Shown: positions 61,566 through 64,000 of the stretch, piece after piece
Layout of the letters: each line of letters opens with the position of its first letter
Position numbering within the stretch: position 1 is the stretch's first letter
NCBI GenBank assembly: GCA_963921795.1
Contig: OY997659.1
Coordinates: 27,375,903 to 27,439,902, forward strand
DNA: 64,000 bases
Direction: 5' to 3'
Source of the DNA: Nannobrachium achirus
Lineage: Eukaryota > Chordata > Actinopteri > Myctophiformes > Myctophidae
Notes under the pieces: generated by a model
The model's database searches: none
Seen by the model: the letters and a program-made list of their open reading frames with translations, nothing else
What the model was told of the DNA's origin: nothing
Made by a program: the position numbers and the translations under genes

Positions 61566-61919
61566 CTGTATACTGTAGATCTATGTACATCATGTGATCC
61601 CACAACTGTCGATGTCTGTCCAGCAAAGATCATTAGTCCTTTAGCAGGACACTATACCCTGGCTTTCAAGTAACTGCCTAAACAACGAAAAATACTTCTC
61701 TTTTCATTTGCTAAATCAAATGAAAATGTTATGTGGTTATTTTCACAAGCAAACAAGCAGCGTGAATATTGAATGTGCCTTCGTATTTACATTCAGACAT
61801 TCTTGTTGACACGATGCAATGAGTCATACAGTTCTCTGCTTATAGAACGGCTTCGCCAAAGAAATGGATACAGATCTCTGGTCCTGACAGTCTTATCTGT
61901 TATCCGCTAGTGTTCTCAC

Positions 61920-62002
61920 CTTGCCGCTACAACAACTGACTGCCGCTGTCCAACCAAGGTGAATGCATGAGGCACACCCCACTCATCCTCACTCTCTCTG
62001 AT
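61920..62002 (-). CDS. farp1: farp1 exon: PH1 middle
   Basis: 83 bp, with acceptor TACCAG and donor GTGAGA, phases 0 to 2. It reads IRESEDEWGVPHAF, then TLVGQRQSVVVAA. Human FARP1 as recalled has IEESEDEWGVPHCLTLRGQRQSIIVAA. It encodes the beta5-beta7 region of the first PH domain. Arg replaces Glu at the second residue; otherwise it is highly conserved. Confidence 0.97.
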
Positions 62003-62181
62003 CTGGTAAAAGAAAAATACAGAACATGCATGAGAGAAAGGGAATGAGTATCTAGGACAAGCAAGGACTGAAATAGACAGAGAGGGGGAGGTTAAAAAGG
62101 GAGAGTCAGGAGACAAGAGAGTGAGACAGATGTAGGGCTGGACAATAATATCCATCTCTAGAACATGACAAAGATAACTCA

Positions 62182-62328
62182 ACCACTTGAACCATCACAT
62201 CCCTATTCTGGGCATTTTAAAATAGCAGAACATTTGGCGGAGATAGACAAACATTTGACGAAAACAGCAGATCGGTAATTTTCACTATTTGATGTACAGC
62301 AAAGTAGGTATATAGGGTTTAAGTGGTT
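62182..62328. mobile_element. Hairpin MITE with CCACTTGAACC termini
   Basis: The left end ACCACTTGAACCATCACATC with CCCTATTCTGGGCAT and right end AGGGTTTAAGTGGTTAA are inverted. AAAATAGCAG and CAGATCGGTAATTTTCA are an internal half-hairpin of the GATCTACAAGCTC family. Related ends occur near 6690, 36325, 36858 and 60560. Confidence 0.65.
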
Positions 62329-62668
62329 AATGAACGATACAAGTATATATATTTTGTTTTTCATTGTAATATTTTTCTTGTCTTTCAATGTTGCATCTGT
62401 ATGTTACTTCTGTTACTTTAACCTTTAACCGTATTCTGCTTTAATTCAATAAAAGGCTAAACATTGAGGCACAAGGATGAATTATGTAACTAAGAAAGAA
62501 AAATTAGATGTAGACATGCATAGAATGTCAATGTTTGGTCCACGTATAAATATTTCTATTCACATCGCCCCAAGTCTAGACAGCGGTATGCTAGTGTTAC
62601 AATATGACAAGCTGCTGGAGACAGTGGTATGCACTTCCATACGGGTAGCGGTGCAGGGCAACACTTAC

Positions 62669-62758
62669 TGTCATGCCGTGGAGTGGCAGCTGCCCGTGCA
62701 CTTTGAACTGATTGGTGGCCGTCATCCCTCGACTTGTGTACAAAATGACGTCATTGAA
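62669..62758 (-). CDS. farp1: farp1 exon: PH1 beta-strands
   Basis: 90 bp, 30 codons, phase 0 at both ends, with acceptor TTAACAG and donor GTAAGT. It reads FNDVILYTSRGMTATNQF, then KVHGQLPLHGMT. Human FARP1 as recalled has FNDVLLYTSRGLTASNQFKV followed by HGQLPLYGMT. FNDVxLYT is the beta3 strand signature of Dbl-associated PH domains. Confidence 0.97.
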
Positions 62759-63249
62759 CTGTTAACAGAGAACAAGAGGGAGAGAAAAAAAAAGAGAAAT
62801 TCTAAAGTAGTGGTCTAAATTCACTTACCCTTCATTCATCTTAGAATCATTAATTAACGTATAAAAAGCTGTACTGGTGATTTGTCAGCCTATTCAATCT
62901 GATCCAATAAGTTATAAGAATGTAACGACTGTTTCCATTCATTTCACTTATTAGATAGCCCACATCAGATACCTCAAGAACAATGCGAGATGGCTCTCTT
63001 TTATAACCCTGATGTTATATTACAGACGCAAGAGCTGTAAATGACTAGGCAGGAGAAAAGTTCATGTTTATATATTTTGGTGAAGCACCTGCAATATCTC
63101 CACAACCAACTAGGGGGCTGAAACCACAGAAGTTACTGTATTGTCCTGAGGCTACAGTATGTGAGTGAAGCATACTTATTTTACCACTGACATATAGGCT
63201 AAATAATTGAATGTTTTCTTTTTTTAATATATATATTTTTAATCATTAC

Positions 63250-63318
63250 CAGGAAAAACATTCGTTGTTGGAGGCCTTTTCCAGACAGCTTGCTGAGACA
63301 GCCCAACCTGATGAACTC
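63250..63318 (-). CDS. farp1: farp1 exon: DH-PH1 junction
   Basis: 69 bp, 23 codons, phase 0 at both ends, with acceptor TTAAG and donor GTAATG. It reads EFIRLGCLSKLSGKGLQQ then RMFFL. The human FARP1 segment as recalled, EFIRLGSLSKLSGKGLQQRM, differs at one position (Cys for Ser). It encodes the first strand of PH1 (GCLSKLS) and the start of the second (RMFFL). The donor is weaker than consensus. Confidence 0.96.
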
Positions 63319-63461
63319 CTTAATAACAGAAAGAGGAAGACAAAGACAAAGACAAAGACGTTAATGAATAAAACAGGACAGAGTTAACCTCATTAAAAAA
63401 TACAAGATAAATATTGAGGACAATTAATCTCTTAAGGCAGATGTTCAGTCCTTGAACTCAC

Positions 63462-63592
63462 CCGCCCAGGAATTACAAGATTGTCGATGCCAATCAAATC
63501 TTTCTTAAGCTCCAGTAGCTTCTGGAAGTTCTCCATCTTGATCATGCTTCCCTGGAGCTGTTCCACCACCTCAGACACATCTGCCAGAGCAG
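63462..63592 (-). CDS. farp1: farp1 exon: DH domain C-terminal helix
   Basis: 131 bp, with acceptor TCTCTAG and donor GTGAGT, phases 1 to 0. It reads ALADVSEVVEQLQGSM, then IKMENFQKLLELKKD, then LIGIDNLVIPGR. It is almost identical to human FARP1 as recalled (one change, VVEQ for VVQQ). It covers the last DH helix and the linker into PH1, where LIGIDNLVIPGREF is the shared Dbl-PH hinge. Confidence 0.98.
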
Positions 63593-63769
63593 CTAGAGAC
63601 CAGCCAGAGAAAAGACCATTAGAAATAAAAGAGAACAGCTGGAGAAAGGCTATTGAAATAAAAGGGACCAGCTGGAGAGAAGGCCATTATAAATAATGTC
63701 ACACTGTGTGAAGTTGTACTGGAGATATGAACGTTTTTTGTTTAGTTGTTTCCCCAAACCTTCATTTGA

Positions 63770-63905
63770 TAGGTATACAGTGTAGACAGACAGGAAACAG
63801 GGAGAGAGAGTAGGGGAGTGATATGCAGCAACTGGTCTGGCTGGGAACTGAACCAGGGACCCATGTGTTACGTGCCCTAACCATTCGCTTATCAGGTTCG
63901 CCCTG
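63770..63905 (-). mobile_element. tRNA-derived SINE in farp1 intron, minus strand
   Basis: On the minus strand: head CGAATGGTTAGGGCACGT, B-box-like CCTGGTTCAGTTCCCAG, body TTGCTGCATATCACTCCCC, then CTCTCTCCCTGTTTCCTGTC. Same family as 22672-22836. It lies 57 bp from the exon at 63962, on its intronic side. Confidence 0.78.
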
Positions 63906-63961
63906 AGATAGGCCTGTTTGAACACGAGTGCACGTACGGCATAAGTACAGTCAGTGAGTAC

Positions 63962-64000
63962 CTCTGCAGTCCCTGAAGTCCACATGAGTTGGTGGGTAGT
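63962..64000 (-). CDS. farp1: farp1 exon (partial): end of DH domain
   Basis: 39 bp up to the window edge. Two bases of a codon are followed by YPPTHVDFRDCR and one base shared with the next exon, then donor GTACTC (63956-63961). Human FARP1 as recalled has YPPTHVDFRDCRAALADVSE, matching across the junction to the exon at 63462-63592. The rest of this exon and the FERM domain lie to the right. Confidence 0.95.

Larger units (their letters stand above)
57263..64000 (-). other. farp1: farp1 locus, 3' part (DH end, PH1, linker, PH2)
   Basis: Ten constitutive exons, read right to left, total 1031 coding bases: two bases completing a codon, then 342 residues and a stop with phases consistent at every junction. 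FARP1 (CDEP) is a FERM-DH-PH-PH protein acting on Rho-family GTPases at membranes and synapses. VHVCWHRNTSVSMVDFSIAVE-type sequence and the RWMEVIRSAT C-terminus favour FARP1 over FARP2. Introns over 300 bp hold a hAT element (61213-61565), a CA tract, a hairpin MITE (62182-62328) and a SINE (63770-63905). The FERM part lies beyond the right edge. Confidence 0.93.

Overview
The window is nuclear DNA from a ray-finned fish, probably a euteleost. Coding sequence is sparse and split into short phase-compatible exons with GT/AG borders. The rest is dense in (CA)n tracts, tRNA-derived SINEs, hAT-like elements with 8-bp target duplications, TTAA-flanked hairpin elements and 5'-truncated LINEs. Every host coding exon I can support lies on the minus strand and belongs to one of two genes.

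Right end (57263-64000): the 3' part of farp1 (FERM, RhoGEF and pleckstrin domain protein 1). Ten constitutive exons join without any frame break into 342 residues. They cover the end of the DH (RhoGEF) domain, PH1, an acidic linker, PH2 and the stop codon. An eleventh, 135-bp phase-0 exon between PH1 and PH2 looks like a cassette exon. A probable 3' UTR runs to about 56.0 kb.

Left and centre (967-52690): the 5' end of dock9 (zizimin-1, a Cdc42 exchange factor). The canonical first coding exon is at 52568-52690 and the shared second exon is at 967-1083, so the first intron is about 51 kb. Two further ATG-led exons lie inside it. One at 18003-18173 begins MGCTTS, a possible lipidation signal. 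One at 7787-7912 begins MQGRANKTP and has an alanine run. Both end in phase 0 at a GT donor, as the canonical exon does, and each would splice in frame to exon 2. The locus therefore appears to have three alternative promoters and N-termini. farp1 and dock9 are head-to-tail here with about 4.6 kb between stop and start; in human they are convergent and separated by other genes.

Non-coding content: the 51-kb intron and the intergenic gap are repeat-built. They hold a nested L2-type LINE inside a hAT-like element (43.3-44.5 kb), a 1.4-kb element with inverted arms over 300 bp (45.0-46.35 kb), and a family of elements carrying long TG/CA tracts. A 1.16-kb foldback element (54.28-55.44 kb) is itself interrupted by a TTAA-flanked insertion. 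A recurrent hairpin core built on GATCTACAAGCTC appears more than ten times. Two insertions can be dated relative to their hosts because another copy in this window preserves the empty site. No RNA gene, CRISPR array or bacterial-type feature was seen.
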